The position numbers and the translations under genes were made by a program. Under the pieces are notes generated by a model. That model was not told where the DNA came from. It saw only the letters and a program-made list of their open reading frames with translations, and did not search any database. DNA of 64,000 nucleotides from Lampropedia puyangensis. Its GTDB lineage: Bacteria; Pseudomonadota; Gammaproteobacteria; Burkholderiales; Burkholderiaceae_C. The stretch spans positions 1 to 64,000 of the forward strand of contig NZ_STFG01000003.1 in NCBI RefSeq assembly GCF_004833285.1. The letters run 5' to 3'. Below, one piece after another: positions 7,973 through 17,755 of this stretch (within the stretch, counting starts at the first letter, position 1; every line of letters begins with the position of its first letter).

Positions 7973-9706
7973 TTATTCAACCTCTTCAAACACCAAAGCT
8001 GGCGGCTCAGTGACGCGTACCACGTTGCCCAAGTCATGCTGAATGCCATTGGCGAAATAGCTGTTCTGTGTGTCTGGTTCCAGCGCTGCAGCAGCCAGAT
8101 TAGCTAAAGGTTGGCCCATTGGAACGTAAAAACTGCCTGATGGCACATCCACCCGCTGCGGTGTCAGCTGCACCTTCACCCGCGTAACAGGCTTCTCGCC
8201 ACCAATGGCACCACGCACATCCTGCCTTGTGCCCTCTTCACGCGAAGTTTCAGTGTATTGATCGACCTGCAAAGAACCGGCTTCAGCCACGCGCAACACG
8301 GACACCCCCATCATTTGCAAACGCGATACGGCGTCGCTCTCACTCCCTGCAAGCAAATACCCGCAAGGGCGTTTTCTTTCCAGCGTTGGTCTAATTTGCA
8401 AGGACGATTTCCATGGCAAATTACGAACCACATCAGCACCGGTATTGGGGTCCAACATGGTGATATCGCGTTGCTGCTGCGTTTGTGCTGCATCAATCAC
8501 CAATGTGCCCTGACATGCTTGTGAGGCTGCATCGCGCGCGACAAACGCCTGCACCTGCTTGAGATGACTGGCTCGCGCTGCCGCTTGTTCCAACACCTTG
8601 CCAATCGCCACCACATGGGTGTGTACGCGGCGCTGAATGTGCGTGCGGCCAATGCCAATGCCGCGTGTTTCAATGAGCAAGCTCACCGCATTCTTGAGCC
8701 CATTCACGTTGCGCCCGGTATCCGGACGAATCCCTCCCATCGCCAGAGTGAGGTCTTGTGGATCGGTGGACGTGGTGTAGTACCACTGTGCAGTTAGCTT
8801 GTCGGCTTTTAATGCAGCAAAAACAGGCTCTGTAAACCACTCATTGGACGCCTTGACCACAAACTCACCGATATTCGGTGTATTGGCAAACTGCAGCATT
8901 GCGTCGTATGCCTGAACGCCCTGGAACTTGCTTTGAAAGCGTCCGGCAACGGTGTACTCGTGGTTGTCAACAATCACTGAAGGTCTGTAATCGCGCACCA
9001 AACGTGCCAAGGCACGGGCCTCGGGGGTGCGCAACAACAGGTGGTCGCGGTTGAGGTCTATCTGATTGGCCAATGTGCGGGTGTCGGCAGCCGCGCCATC
9101 GGGGTTTGCACGTGGCAAGACAATCACATTGATCGCATTCAACGTATCACTCAAAGGGCCGCCAAGGAGTTGGCGAGCTGCAACAAGCAATGCCTCACTG
9201 CCAGCCGGCTCATCACCATGCTGCTGGCCTACAAACAGCACCGTCGGTTTGCCTGAATTGGCAAAATCTGAAGGGCTGGCCCCTGGCCCTTTTGCGATAA
9301 AAAGCGCATGGATATCGGCGCCCTGCTGGCTTTGTCCAATGGACTGCAGCTGTGCGGTTACGCCAGTTGGCGCAGATGCGGCTGCATCACGCAGATACGC
9401 ACGAATTTCTTCGTTAGAGCTGTAGGTGCTTCGCCCCTCTTGCAGCCCTGGCGTGGCATAACGTACTTCAGGATCAGGAAAACGTGCAGCAACAGCACTG
9501 CTGTAATCGGACTGGCCAACCACCCCAAGCTCAACAGTGCTTGCCCCTGGCGGTAAGCGTTTGGTTGGCGTTGCGCTGGCTTTATCGCCTCCAGGCCAAG
9601 GTGGCAATGGTGTCGTCGAGCATGCAGCCAGCAGCATCGCTGCCAATGCCACAGCACCAAATCTCAACCCTTTGGCGGTATTTTTTTCATGCGTCATCAT
9701 GGACAT
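7973..9706 (-). CDS. M14-type zinc carboxypeptidase lipoprotein
   Basis: From ATG 9706 (GGAGAG upstream) the protein is about 577 residues. A lipoprotein signal with lipobox LLAAC leads into a Pro-rich linker and an M14 carboxypeptidase domain. Zinc-site motifs are visible as FVGQQHGDEPAG (HxxE), then DLNRDHL and VDNHEYTV, with the general-base region in SLLIETRGIGIGRTH. The C-terminal 170 residues form a beta-rich tail without a family I can name. It likely trims peptides in the periplasm or on the outer membrane. It is divergent from the unknown lipoprotein gene at 10020; the 310-bp gap between them must hold both promoters. Confidence 0.82.
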   Translation of the reverse strand: MSMMTHEKNTAKGLRFGAVALAAMLLAACSTTPLPPWPGGDKASATPTKRLPPGASTVELGVVGQSDYSSAVAARFPDPEVRYATPGLQEGRSTYSSNEEIRAYLRDAAASAPTGVTAQLQSIGQSQQGADIHALFIAKGPGASPSDFANSGKPTVLFVGQQHGDEPAGSEALLVAARQLLGGPLSDTLNAINVIVLPRANPDGAAADTRTLANQIDLNRDHLLLRTPEARALARLVRDYRPSVIVDNHEYTVAGRFQSKFQGVQAYDAMLQFANTPNIGEFVVKASNEWFTEPVFAALKADKLTAQWYYTTSTDPQDLTLAMGGIRPDTGRNVNGLKNAVSLLIETRGIGIGRTHIQRRVHTHVVAIGKVLEQAAARASHLKQVQAFVARDAASQACQGTLVIDAAQTQQQRDITMLDPNTGADVVRNLPWKSSLQIRPTLERKRPCGYLLAGSESDAVSRLQMMGVSVLRVAEAGSLQVDQYTETSREEGTRQDVRGAIGGEKPVTRVKVQLTPQRVDVPSGSFYVPMGQPLANLAAAALEPDTQNSYFANGIQHDLGNVVRVTEPPALVFEEVE

Positions 9707-10019
9707 GTTCCGACTCTCTCCGTACTGGCATTGTTCATTATTCACCCTCATGGGTGCTGGGCATGGATTCCAGCCAATGGGCTTGCCCAGAGCGAAACAG
9801 ACCATACCATATCTTGCTGCGGTTTCCACTGCCAAAAACGACTTCCATGAGTGTGTGAACGCGCATGCCAAATGCAGCAGGCCGCAATCGTCTGGGCAAA
9901 TAATTCAAGATGTATAAGCAAGTCAGCCTTTGCATCAAAACACGCAGGCTTGACCATAGAATGCCGCTCAACATTGATGCACATGGCAGCCACAACCAAT
10001 GAACAAGAAAGAGGGTCCG

Positions 10020-11993
10020 ATGCAAGCAAAACCAAAGACAACTGGCGTCTTCAATCGTTTTCGCCACCACACAGCAAGCGTGTGGCGCTGCCATTTGGCA
10101 ATCGCTGCGTCGGTTAGTGTACTAATGGGCTGCGCCGCCAATGCGCCAGAGCACCCACTTGCGTTTGCACCCGAGCAGAGTTTATATGTTGCCGCCAACC
10201 TTGCGCCACCTTCTGAGCAAGCACAGGTCTTCTCACAAACAGCCACACAACCCCTAAAAGCGATCTGGACACAGTGGTACCCCATTCTTCGCAAAAGCTG
10301 GCTACAAGAAGAACCAGAGAATTCCTCCGTAGTATTTCTGGATTACGTGAATGACACTTTGAGTACACAAGGCATGGCTGGCTTGGGTTTTAACTCGCCA
10401 ACCTACTACGCCCTGTATGAAGTTGATTTGCACCCTGTGCTGCGCATCAGCTTGAAGGAACCGGAAAAGCTGCGCACATTCATCGCCAAATGGGAAAAAA
10501 GCACCAATCAAGTGTTCACTCCGCAAACGCTTGACGGCACAACGTACTGGCGTGTTCCGCTGTCGAGCCTACAACCGGACAACCTCGCAGAAAAGGTAGA
10601 GGCATTGAAACAACGCAGTGAGGAGTTAGAGCAGTGGCCAAACCTAGACGCGATTCCCGACTTGGACAACATCCCCAACTTGCCTGTGCCTGCGGCACCC
10701 AACACTGAAAAAGCGCTGGATGTAGTTTTCGCCATCAACGACCATTACGCCATCATCACCTTGCAGTCCGTAAATGACGACACCCCTTTGCCATTGCTGC
10801 TCGGACAACAAAAGCCCAAACGATCCATTTGGGACGCCCAAACCTTGCAACAGGTCAATACCCGGCATTCATTGTCTCCTTATGGCACATTTTGGCTAGA
10901 CACGTCTCGCCTGCTGCCCTTACTCGGCATTCCTGCGGCACCGCAATCGCCCCAGCCAGAATCGCCGCATGACCGATCCTTGCTGAAAACGCCGCTTTCT
11001 GCGGCATGCCAGCGCGAGATAACACTGCTTGCATCGCATATGCCTGAAGTGGTTGCAGGCACAACACAAGTGGATGCGAAGCAACTCCATGCCAAACTAG
11101 CGCTCGCGTTGACCCCAGAAATTCGCCAAGATTTGCAACGTTTGCAAGCTCCCCTGCCGGGCTGGGATGCCGCGCCCAATCTCATGGAGGTAGGAGTGAG
11201 TCTGCGGCTCGATCAGTTGGCCAATATCGTGCAAAAATACATTCAACGTATTCAGGCCCAACCGTGGGAGTGCGAGTGGTTTGAACCGTTGAATCAATTG
11301 GTTCAAAGCCCGAAATCGATTCAGGTACTGGCCCCGCTGTACGCCGCGGGCAACACGGCAACGGGAATGTACATGCGGGCTACCGGCCTGACCATGCAAG
11401 ACGACACACCGATCCCTGAAGGTGTATTGCTCGCCGCAAGCCCCAACCCCAGAGCCCTGTTTGCCTATTTATCAATGGCCATACCTGAACTGGGAAAACT
11501 GAATGTACAGCCAGGCATGGCCCCACAGCAGATCACATTGCCTGAAGGCCAATGGAATACAGCAAACTTACCCGTTTGGGTTGGCATGTCCGAACAAGCA
11601 GTCGGCGTGGCATTGGGTGTTTCTGCCAAATCCGAATTGGAACATCTGCTTCAGCAGCACACCAGCGGCAATAGCCCTTTAACATTTTCACGCTACAGCG
11701 GCACCTTGTTTGCCGATGTGTTGCAGCCCATCATGCAGCATGCGTATGAAGAATACGAGCGTAAATTGCAGGCTTCACGCAACGAGGAAGCCAACAACAC
11801 GGCCAATCCTGCGGCACAAACTGCACCTGCGCAAACGTTGCAGGCTCAGGAAAGTCAGACGCAAGAGCAACAAGCAGCGCAGGCATCCATGCAGTTGTTC
11901 TGGGACTGGGTTCGCCTGTTCAAAACCGTTGGGGATTCCTTGCTTATCAGTGACCAGGGGCTGGAATACCAATACCACATCCACCTACAGTGA
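10020..11993 (+). CDS. Large lipoprotein of unknown function
   Basis: About 657 residues from ATG 10020, chosen over ATG 9999 because GAGGG precedes it at good spacing. After a basic N-terminus comes a hydrophobic stretch and a lipobox-like VLMGCAAN, so it is probably a membrane-anchored lipoprotein. The mature part begins HPLAFAPEQSLYVAANL and has repeated segments on predicted alternating helices and strands (YYALYEVDLHPVLRISL; VVFAINDHYAIITLQS). These resemble the overall style of DUF3352-like lipoproteins, but I cannot assign a family. A Gln/Ala-rich linker (QTAPAQTLQAQESQTQEQQA) precedes the last 40 residues. Divergent from the M14 carboxypeptidase. Confidence 0.7.
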   Translation: MQAKPKTTGVFNRFRHHTASVWRCHLAIAASVSVLMGCAANAPEHPLAFAPEQSLYVAANLAPPSEQAQVFSQTATQPLKAIWTQWYPILRKSWLQEEPENSSVVFLDYVNDTLSTQGMAGLGFNSPTYYALYEVDLHPVLRISLKEPEKLRTFIAKWEKSTNQVFTPQTLDGTTYWRVPLSSLQPDNLAEKVEALKQRSEELEQWPNLDAIPDLDNIPNLPVPAAPNTEKALDVVFAINDHYAIITLQSVNDDTPLPLLLGQQKPKRSIWDAQTLQQVNTRHSLSPYGTFWLDTSRLLPLLGIPAAPQSPQPESPHDRSLLKTPLSAACQREITLLASHMPEVVAGTTQVDAKQLHAKLALALTPEIRQDLQRLQAPLPGWDAAPNLMEVGVSLRLDQLANIVQKYIQRIQAQPWECEWFEPLNQLVQSPKSIQVLAPLYAAGNTATGMYMRATGLTMQDDTPIPEGVLLAASPNPRALFAYLSMAIPELGKLNVQPGMAPQQITLPEGQWNTANLPVWVGMSEQAVGVALGVSAKSELEHLLQQHTSGNSPLTFSRYSGTLFADVLQPIMQHAYEEYERKLQASRNEEANNTANPAAQTAPAQTLQAQESQTQEQQAAQASMQLFWDWVRLFKTVGDSLLISDQGLEYQYHIHLQ

Positions 11994-12058
11994 GGCTCGG
12001 CCTAAAACCTCCCTGAAATGACCTGCCCACACACGTCTGAACCCTTAACGCCTGCCAA

Positions 12059-13033
12059 TCAGACCATCAGTTGCGCCTTGAGGAAATCAGCAATAGCTTG
12101 GTGTGCTTGGGCAGCTTCAGGCAATGCCCTGCCCATTTTGAGGAACTCATGCGCCACACCCCGATAGAGCTCTAACGCAACTGGGACGCGCTCCATACGC
12201 AAACGGTCCGCATAGGCCACGCCTTCGTCGACCAAAGGGTCGCATTCAGCCAGCACGAGCAATGCAGGGGCGGCCCCTTCCAGCGTTGGCGCCAGCAGCG
12301 GGGCAAAGCGCCAATCTTCCCGATCTTTGCGATCGATGTACTGCGCAAAAAACCACGTAATCAAGGGCTCAGTCAACACAGGCCCTCTGGCAAAGCGTGC
12401 ATGCGAAGGGGTGTCCTGATGCGCACAGGTGCCAGGGTAAATCAAACATTGGGCCCGTAAATGCAGTCCTGCATCGCGTGCCATCAACGCCACCACAGCC
12501 GCCAATGTGCCACCGGCGCTGTCGCCAGCCACTGCCAAGCGGCTCCTATCCACGCCCCAACCAACACCTTGGTTGGCTAGCCACAGCAAAGCGTCCCAAC
12601 TGTCATGTACTGCAGTCGGAAACCGGTATTCCGGCGCCAAACGGTAATCCAATGAAACCACCATTGCCCCCGTATTGGCCGCCATACGCCCGCACAACAC
12701 ATCATGCGTGCCGATCCCTCCTATAGTGAAACCGCCACCATGCAGATACAACAGCGTTGGGCGCTGCTGCACCTCATCAGGCTGGTTTCCTGTCCAGTAC
12801 AGGCGCATGGGCAAAAATGCTCCGTCGCGGGCAGTAATCACGTCCTCTCGATGTGCCACGTTTGCGGGCATATCCACTTCCAGCACTTGGGCGCCTAGCT
12901 GGTACCCCAGCCGTGCTTGCTGCGGAGTCAAGGTATGAAAAGGAGCGTGTCCTGCCCGCTGCATGCCGTTGATAATGGCACGCATTGGGGCTGTTAAAGT
13001 AGGCCACCAAGCCTCTTGGGTTAGGTCTGTCAT
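12059..13033 (-). CDS. HSL-family alpha/beta hydrolase (esterase/lipase)
   Basis: A 324-residue alpha/beta-hydrolase of the hormone-sensitive-lipase family IV, which hydrolyses short or medium acyl esters. It shows the oxyanion motif YLHGGGFTIGG, the nucleophile elbow VAGDSAGGTLA, the acid region AECDPLVDEG and the catalytic His in GVAHEFLKMG. The open frame extends 11 residues upstream to a TTG. I start at ATG 13033 (MTDLTQEAWW), which matches the family N-terminus. It is monocistronic and convergent with the unknown lipoprotein gene. The substrate cannot be told from sequence. Confidence 0.88.
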   Translation of the reverse strand: MTDLTQEAWWPTLTAPMRAIINGMQRAGHAPFHTLTPQQARLGYQLGAQVLEVDMPANVAHREDVITARDGAFLPMRLYWTGNQPDEVQQRPTLLYLHGGGFTIGGIGTHDVLCGRMAANTGAMVVSLDYRLAPEYRFPTAVHDSWDALLWLANQGVGWGVDRSRLAVAGDSAGGTLAAVVALMARDAGLHLRAQCLIYPGTCAHQDTPSHARFARGPVLTEPLITWFFAQYIDRKDREDWRFAPLLAPTLEGAAPALLVLAECDPLVDEGVAYADRLRMERVPVALELYRGVAHEFLKMGRALPEAAQAHQAIADFLKAQLMV

Positions 13034-13276
13034 CACAGGCAATTTATAGGATGCAATTGAAATCAACTGGCGCGTGCACCACCGCTTTTAGCAGTACCGA
13101 ATTCGATACGCTAGCGGTCTGCGCCGCATACTGTAGCGCTCAATGCACTGGCCTGCAGCCACAGCCAGCAAAACGGTTTCGCATCATGCCGAGCAAATGG
13201 CCATGACAGCGGACTCAACCAAGGCGACAGCCAATAACGGCATAGCACGCGAAGATACACACCAACAGACCAAGCC

Positions 13277-14413
13277 ATGACTGCACTTCACCCTACGATG
13301 CAAGCAACTTCCGCCCCGCCACCATCGCAGGCGCCTCAGCAAACCAGCAATACGACGTGGTTGTACGATGCCATTGGGCGCATTGAAGCCGATTACCAAC
13401 GCAGTGCAGATACGCATTTGATTGCACTGCCAGCCCCCCGACTGGCGCAAGCCAGAATTGACCTGTACCTGAAAGACGAGTCCACCCACCCCACAGGGAG
13501 CTTGAAGCACCGCTTGGCACGCTCGCTTTTCTTGTATGCCTTGTGCAATGGCTGGATTGACCGCACATCGACCATTGTTGAAGCCTCCAGCGGCTCAACC
13601 GCCGTCAGCGAAGCTTACTTCGCGCGCTTGCTGGGCTTGCCTTTTGTCGCAGTCATGCCGCGCAGCACGTCCTCAGAAAAAATTCAACTCATTGAGTTTT
13701 ATGGTGGGCGTTGCCACTTTGTAGATAACGCCGCCCAAGTGTATGACGCAGCACGCCGCATTGCAGCTGAAACAAGTGGGCATTACATGGACCAATTCAC
13801 TTACGCCGAACGCGCCACTGATTGGCGTGGCAACAACAACATTGCCCAAAGCATGTTTGCGCAAATGCAGCGCGAGCGTGCACCTATTCCAGCCTGGATT
13901 GTGGTGGGAGCTGGCACAGGCGGTACCAGTGCAACGATTGGCCGCTACGTGCGCTACCAGCAATACGCCACCCGTTTGTGCGTGGCCGATCCACAGGGCT
14001 CTGTATTTAGCGTCTACCACCAAACAGGCGACACGACCCTGACCGCGCCTGGCTCACGTATAGAAGGCATTGGCAGACCCCGCGTTGAGGCAAGCTTCAT
14101 TCCAAGTTTGGTTGATGCGATGGAGCAAGTCTGTGACGTGGAGTCCATTGCCGCCATGCAGGCACTCAGCGCCCTACTTGGGCGCCGTGTGGGTCCATCC
14201 ACAGGCACCAATTTTGTCGCAATGCTGCGCTTGGCCCAGCAAATGCAAGTGCAGCAACAAACAGGCTCGATTCTGTCGCTCTTGTGCGACTCGGGTGAAC
14301 GCTACCTCAACACGTACTACGACAGCGACTGGCTCAGCCAACAACTGGGGCTGAACTTGGTGCAATGCACGGAGCGTAAAGAACAGTTTCTCTCAATGCT
14401 GCGTGATTACTAA
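13277..14413 (+). CDS. PLP-dependent cysteine synthase-family enzyme, Cds1-like cysteine desulfhydrase
   Basis: A 378-residue fold-type II PLP enzyme. The motif [20 protein letters not shown] carries the PLP lysine in GSLKHR. The substrate loop [20 protein letters not shown] and the phosphate-binding [16 protein letters not shown] also match the family. Overall it is closest in my memory to mycobacterial-type Cds1, a cysteine desulfhydrase that yields sulfide, pyruvate and ammonia; the exact activity is inferred. The first 20 residues are Pro/Ser-rich and may be unordered. The iron alcohol dehydrogenase follows 64 bp downstream on the same strand, possibly as an operon. Confidence 0.82.
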   Translation: MTALHPTMQATSAPPPSQAPQQTSNTTWLYDAIGRIEADYQRSADTHLIALPAPRLAQARIDLYLKDESTHPTGSLKHRLARSLFLYALCNGWIDRTSTIVEASSGSTAVSEAYFARLLGLPFVAVMPRSTSSEKIQLIEFYGGRCHFVDNAAQVYDAARRIAAETSGHYMDQFTYAERATDWRGNNNIAQSMFAQMQRERAPIPAWIVVGAGTGGTSATIGRYVRYQQYATRLCVADPQGSVFSVYHQTGDTTLTAPGSRIEGIGRPRVEASFIPSLVDAMEQVCDVESIAAMQALSALLGRRVGPSTGTNFVAMLRLAQQMQVQQQTGSILSLLCDSGERYLNTYYDSDWLSQQLGLNLVQCTERKEQFLSMLRDY

Positions 14414-14477
14414 AACTCCATAGCCCAAATGCGTACACCAGCACAACAAAACAAATACACACAACAAGGAGACAAAC

Positions 14478-15641
14478 ATGGCTTTCATCAATTACGTCAC
14501 GCAAATTCAGTTTGACTTTGGCGCCATCGCGCAATTGGCTACCGAATGCGACCGCATTGGCATCGCTCGCCCCCTGATCGTGACCGATGCTGGCGTGGTA
14601 GCCGCAGGCATCGTGCGCCAAGTTCAGCAGCAACTCAAGGACATGCCGGTTACCGTTTTTGACCAAACACCATCCAACCCCACAGAAGCAGCCGTCCGCG
14701 CCGCCACTGCGATGTACCGTACACACCACTGTGACGGACTGATCGCCGTTGGAGGCGGCTCCTCCATCGACTGCGCCAAAGGTGTGGCTATTGCTGTCAG
14801 CCACGAAGGCCCGCTCAAAACCTACGCCACGATTGAGGGTGGATCGGCCAAAATCACAGCCAACGTCGCCCCCATCATTGCTGTCCCCACCACCAGTGGC
14901 ACGGGCAGTGAAGTTGCGCGCGGTGCCATCCTGATCGTCGACGATGGTCGCAAACTTGGCTTTCATTCCTGGCATTTGGTGCCCAAATCGGCCATTTGTG
15001 ATCCCGATCTCACGTTGGGCCTTCCTGCCGGTTTGACCGCAGCCACAGGCATGGACGCCATTGCCCATTGCATGGAAACATTCATGGCAGCAGCCTTCAA
15101 TCCCCCAGCCGATGGCATTGCGCTTGATGGCCTTACCCGGGGCTGGAGCCATATCGCAGAAGCGACCCACCACGGCGACAACCGCCAAGCCCGCTTGAAC
15201 CTGATGGCTGCCAGCATGCAGGGCGCCATGGCCTTTCAAAAAGGGCTGGGGTGCGTACATTCCCTCAGCCACAGTTTGGGCGGCATCAATCCTCAACTGC
15301 ACCACGGCACTTTGAATGCCGTTTTTTTGCCTGCAGTACTGCGTTTTAACGCCCAAGCGCCCAATATCCGCGATGAACAACGGATGCAGCGCATGGCCCA
15401 TGCCATGGGCGTCACGCTTGCGCCTGCATCTACGGCAGAAACAGCTGCAGCCCAATTGGCCAATGCCGTGCAAATGCGCAACCATGAACTGGGCATGCCC
15501 AAAGGACTGGCCCAAATGGGCATCGTAGAAACAGATTTTGCGCTGATCATTGAGCGCGCATTACGTGACCATTGCCACGCAACCAACCCTATCATCGCCA
15601 GCCCTGCCGATTACCATCGCATGCTGGAAGAGTCGATGTAG
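14478..15641 (+). CDS. Iron-containing alcohol dehydrogenase
   Basis: A 387-residue group III alcohol dehydrogenase that oxidises or reduces a small alcohol/aldehyde with NAD(P). Seen in the sequence are the cofactor loop DGLIAVGGGSSIDCAKG, the conserved VPTTSGTGSEV, and the metal ligands in CDPDL (Asp), MDAIAHCME (His), GCVHSLSHSLGG (His) and LHHGTLN (His). A strong AAGGAG precedes the ATG. The gene probably shares a transcript with the Cds1-like gene. The substrate is not evident; relatives include 4-hydroxybutyrate and propanediol-type enzymes. Only antisense shadow frames overlap it. Confidence 0.92.
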   Translation: MAFINYVTQIQFDFGAIAQLATECDRIGIARPLIVTDAGVVAAGIVRQVQQQLKDMPVTVFDQTPSNPTEAAVRAATAMYRTHHCDGLIAVGGGSSIDCAKGVAIAVSHEGPLKTYATIEGGSAKITANVAPIIAVPTTSGTGSEVARGAILIVDDGRKLGFHSWHLVPKSAICDPDLTLGLPAGLTAATGMDAIAHCMETFMAAAFNPPADGIALDGLTRGWSHIAEATHHGDNRQARLNLMAASMQGAMAFQKGLGCVHSLSHSLGGINPQLHHGTLNAVFLPAVLRFNAQAPNIRDEQRMQRMAHAMGVTLAPASTAETAAAQLANAVQMRNHELGMPKGLAQMGIVETDFALIIERALRDHCHATNPIIASPADYHRMLEESM

Positions 15642-15742
15642 TTGATGGCTTGAGCAAAAAAAGTCCTAAGCAGGCTTTTTGCTGCACCAGCCATGCAAGC
15701 TCCTACAATCACCGTCTTACTCACATTGATTGCCCACGACAC

Positions 15743-17272
15743 ATGAAAGACGGTGAACGTTTAGCGGCCGTGGACCTCGGGTCCAACAGCTTTCGCCTTG
15801 AAATCAGCATCATGCACAACGGCCACCTGCAGCGGGTGGAGTATCTGAAAGAAACCGTGCGCCAAGGTGGTGGACTTGATGCCGATAGCCACCTTTCCGA
15901 AGAGGCGATGGAGCGGGGATGGCAATGCTTGGCCCGCTTTGGCGAACGCTTGCGCGACTTTCGTCCGGCGCAGGTCAGTGCGCTGGCCACACAAACACTG
16001 CGTGAAGCCAGAAACCGCCAAACCTTCATTGACAAGGGGCAGCAGTTGCTGGGGCACCCTATTGAGGTGATCTCCGGCCAAGAAGAAGCCCGACTCATTT
16101 ACCAAGGCGTTACCTACTTGTTGCCCTTGAACGTCCAAGAGCAACGGCTGGTCATTGACATTGGTGGCCGCTCTACAGAGATCATTGCTGGCACAGGGCA
16201 AATGTCGCTTGAAGCTGTATCGCTGCCGTTTGGCAGTGTGTCTTGGTCGCAGCGTTTTTTTGGTGAAGGCAAACTGACAGCCAAAACATTTACTAAAGCA
16301 GAAGTGGCTGCCAACGCCATTATTGAAGAGCATTTAGGCCGCTTTGACCCCTACCCGCGCAACCACGTCTATGGAGCCTCAGGCACCATGGGCGCCGTAG
16401 CGCAAGTGCTCAGCCAGCTCGGCGGTGAAAAGCAAGTCATCACCCGCGAAGGCGTTGAGCGCCTCAAGGCCATGCTGATTGAGGCGCAGCACGTCGACAA
16501 CCTGAACTTTGAAGGATTGCGCGAGGACCGCAAACCAGTCATTGGTGGCGGCATCACCATCTTGCTGTCACTGATGCACATGTTCCAAATTGAACGCATG
16601 CACATCTCAGAAGGAGCGCTGCGCCAAGGTGCGCTACTGGACCTCATTCAACGCGATGACCACGATGCCAAACGCCGCGACATCCGACAGAATTCTGTCG
16701 CCAGCCTGATTCAACGCTTTGGCTATGACCGCGAGCAAGGCGACCGCATTGCTAACGTCGCCAAAGCGATATGGGATGCCTTAAACCCGCAACACCAATG
16801 GTCTGAAGACGATTTACAAGTGCTTCGTTGGGCAGGTCAATTGCACGAGATTGGCGTGAGCATTGCGTACGAGCGCTTTCACCACCATGGCGCTTATATC
16901 CTTCACTACGGCGATTGCCCTGGCTTTCTGCCCTCTGAACGCGAGCGCCTGGCCCATCTGATCATGGGGCATCGCGGCAAACTCAAAAAAGTGGCTAATG
17001 CACTGCATGCAGACCCCGTCTATGCCCGCCAATTGCTGTGCTTGCGCCTAGCGGTCTTATTGTGCAATGCCCGCAAAGATCCGCAGCTAGAGGCGCTGGG
17101 TTGGAAATTTCAGAAAGATGGAACAGTCACCAGCTCAGTCGAAGAACAATGGGTGAGCCAACACCCACAGTCTTTCTATCTTTTGCAAGAAGAAGCCCTT
17201 GCATGGGAAAAAATGTCGATTCCACTCCGGCTAACAATTAAAAAATTCTTAAAAAGAGAAACAATAAGTTAA
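15743..17272 (+). CDS. ppx: Exopolyphosphatase (Ppx/GppA family)
   Basis: A 509-residue Ppx/GppA phosphatase, releasing terminal phosphate from polyphosphate (or hydrolysing pppGpp). The actin-like ATPase fold is shown by LAAVDLGSNSFRLEI at the N-terminus, QTLREARNRQTF, SGQEEARLIYQGV, and VIDIGGRSTEIIAG. The C-terminal half has HD-like helices (LHEIGVSIAYERFHHHGAYI). Length and domain make-up fit the long Ppx form. I start at ATG 15743 (MKDGERLAAVDL), 57 residues into the open frame, because upstream residues do not match the family. GppA cannot be fully excluded. Confidence 0.9.
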   Translation: MKDGERLAAVDLGSNSFRLEISIMHNGHLQRVEYLKETVRQGGGLDADSHLSEEAMERGWQCLARFGERLRDFRPAQVSALATQTLREARNRQTFIDKGQQLLGHPIEVISGQEEARLIYQGVTYLLPLNVQEQRLVIDIGGRSTEIIAGTGQMSLEAVSLPFGSVSWSQRFFGEGKLTAKTFTKAEVAANAIIEEHLGRFDPYPRNHVYGASGTMGAVAQVLSQLGGEKQVITREGVERLKAMLIEAQHVDNLNFEGLREDRKPVIGGGITILLSLMHMFQIERMHISEGALRQGALLDLIQRDDHDAKRRDIRQNSVASLIQRFGYDREQGDRIANVAKAIWDALNPQHQWSEDDLQVLRWAGQLHEIGVSIAYERFHHHGAYILHYGDCPGFLPSERERLAHLIMGHRGKLKKVANALHADPVYARQLLCLRLAVLLCNARKDPQLEALGWKFQKDGTVTSSVEEQWVSQHPQSFYLLQEEALAWEKMSIPLRLTIKKFLKRETIS

Positions 17273-17755
17273 CAAAAACCATAGCACAGAACAATAATTT
17301 ACATTTTTTATTTTACGCTAAATAGAACTTTTCTTACTTCAGCGCGGCGAATTAGCTTTTTATATAAGACAAAGCCATGCTAAAGACCGAAGCTGCAATA
17401 TGGCGCAGTGAAACATTAAGATTGAATTGCATTCGCACCTTACATACAAAAAAAAGTAAACACACCAAACAAATCAATTGTTTATCACAGTATTTCAATT
17501 AAAAAAAATCAAAAAGTAACAATTAATTAATAATCACAAACCACGTATCTTCCATCAACGTATGCATTGCAGATTGATTACCAATGTCAAGCCCAGAGCC
17601 CGACGTTAAGGTAGCGATTTACAAACTCCATCACATCGCAACACATACAAATTTGCAACAATACGAAAGTTTGCTCGGTTGCGATCTAGGCACACATTGA
17701 GATCGCAATAGGGCACATTTTTATTTTTTCTGTATTGTTCTTACTGTTGAGTTAT
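17273..17755. other. AT-rich intergenic region upstream of the giant surface protein
   Basis: About 480 bases, much richer in A and T than its surroundings, with many A-runs and no plausible gene. It lies between ppx and the giant DUF11 protein and probably contains the latter's promoter and a long leader. I cannot single out a reliable promoter or riboswitch. Confidence 0.5.

Noticed and set aside
14334-15515. 393-residue open frame antisense to the iron alcohol dehydrogenase
   Set aside because: The plus strand carries all motifs of a known enzyme with a strong ribosome site. The antisense frame has no family resemblance and is a codon-bias shadow.
15743-17272. GppA instead of Ppx
   Set aside because: Not fully excluded, but the long form with the C-terminal HD-like half fits Ppx in this group; kept as Ppx/GppA family.
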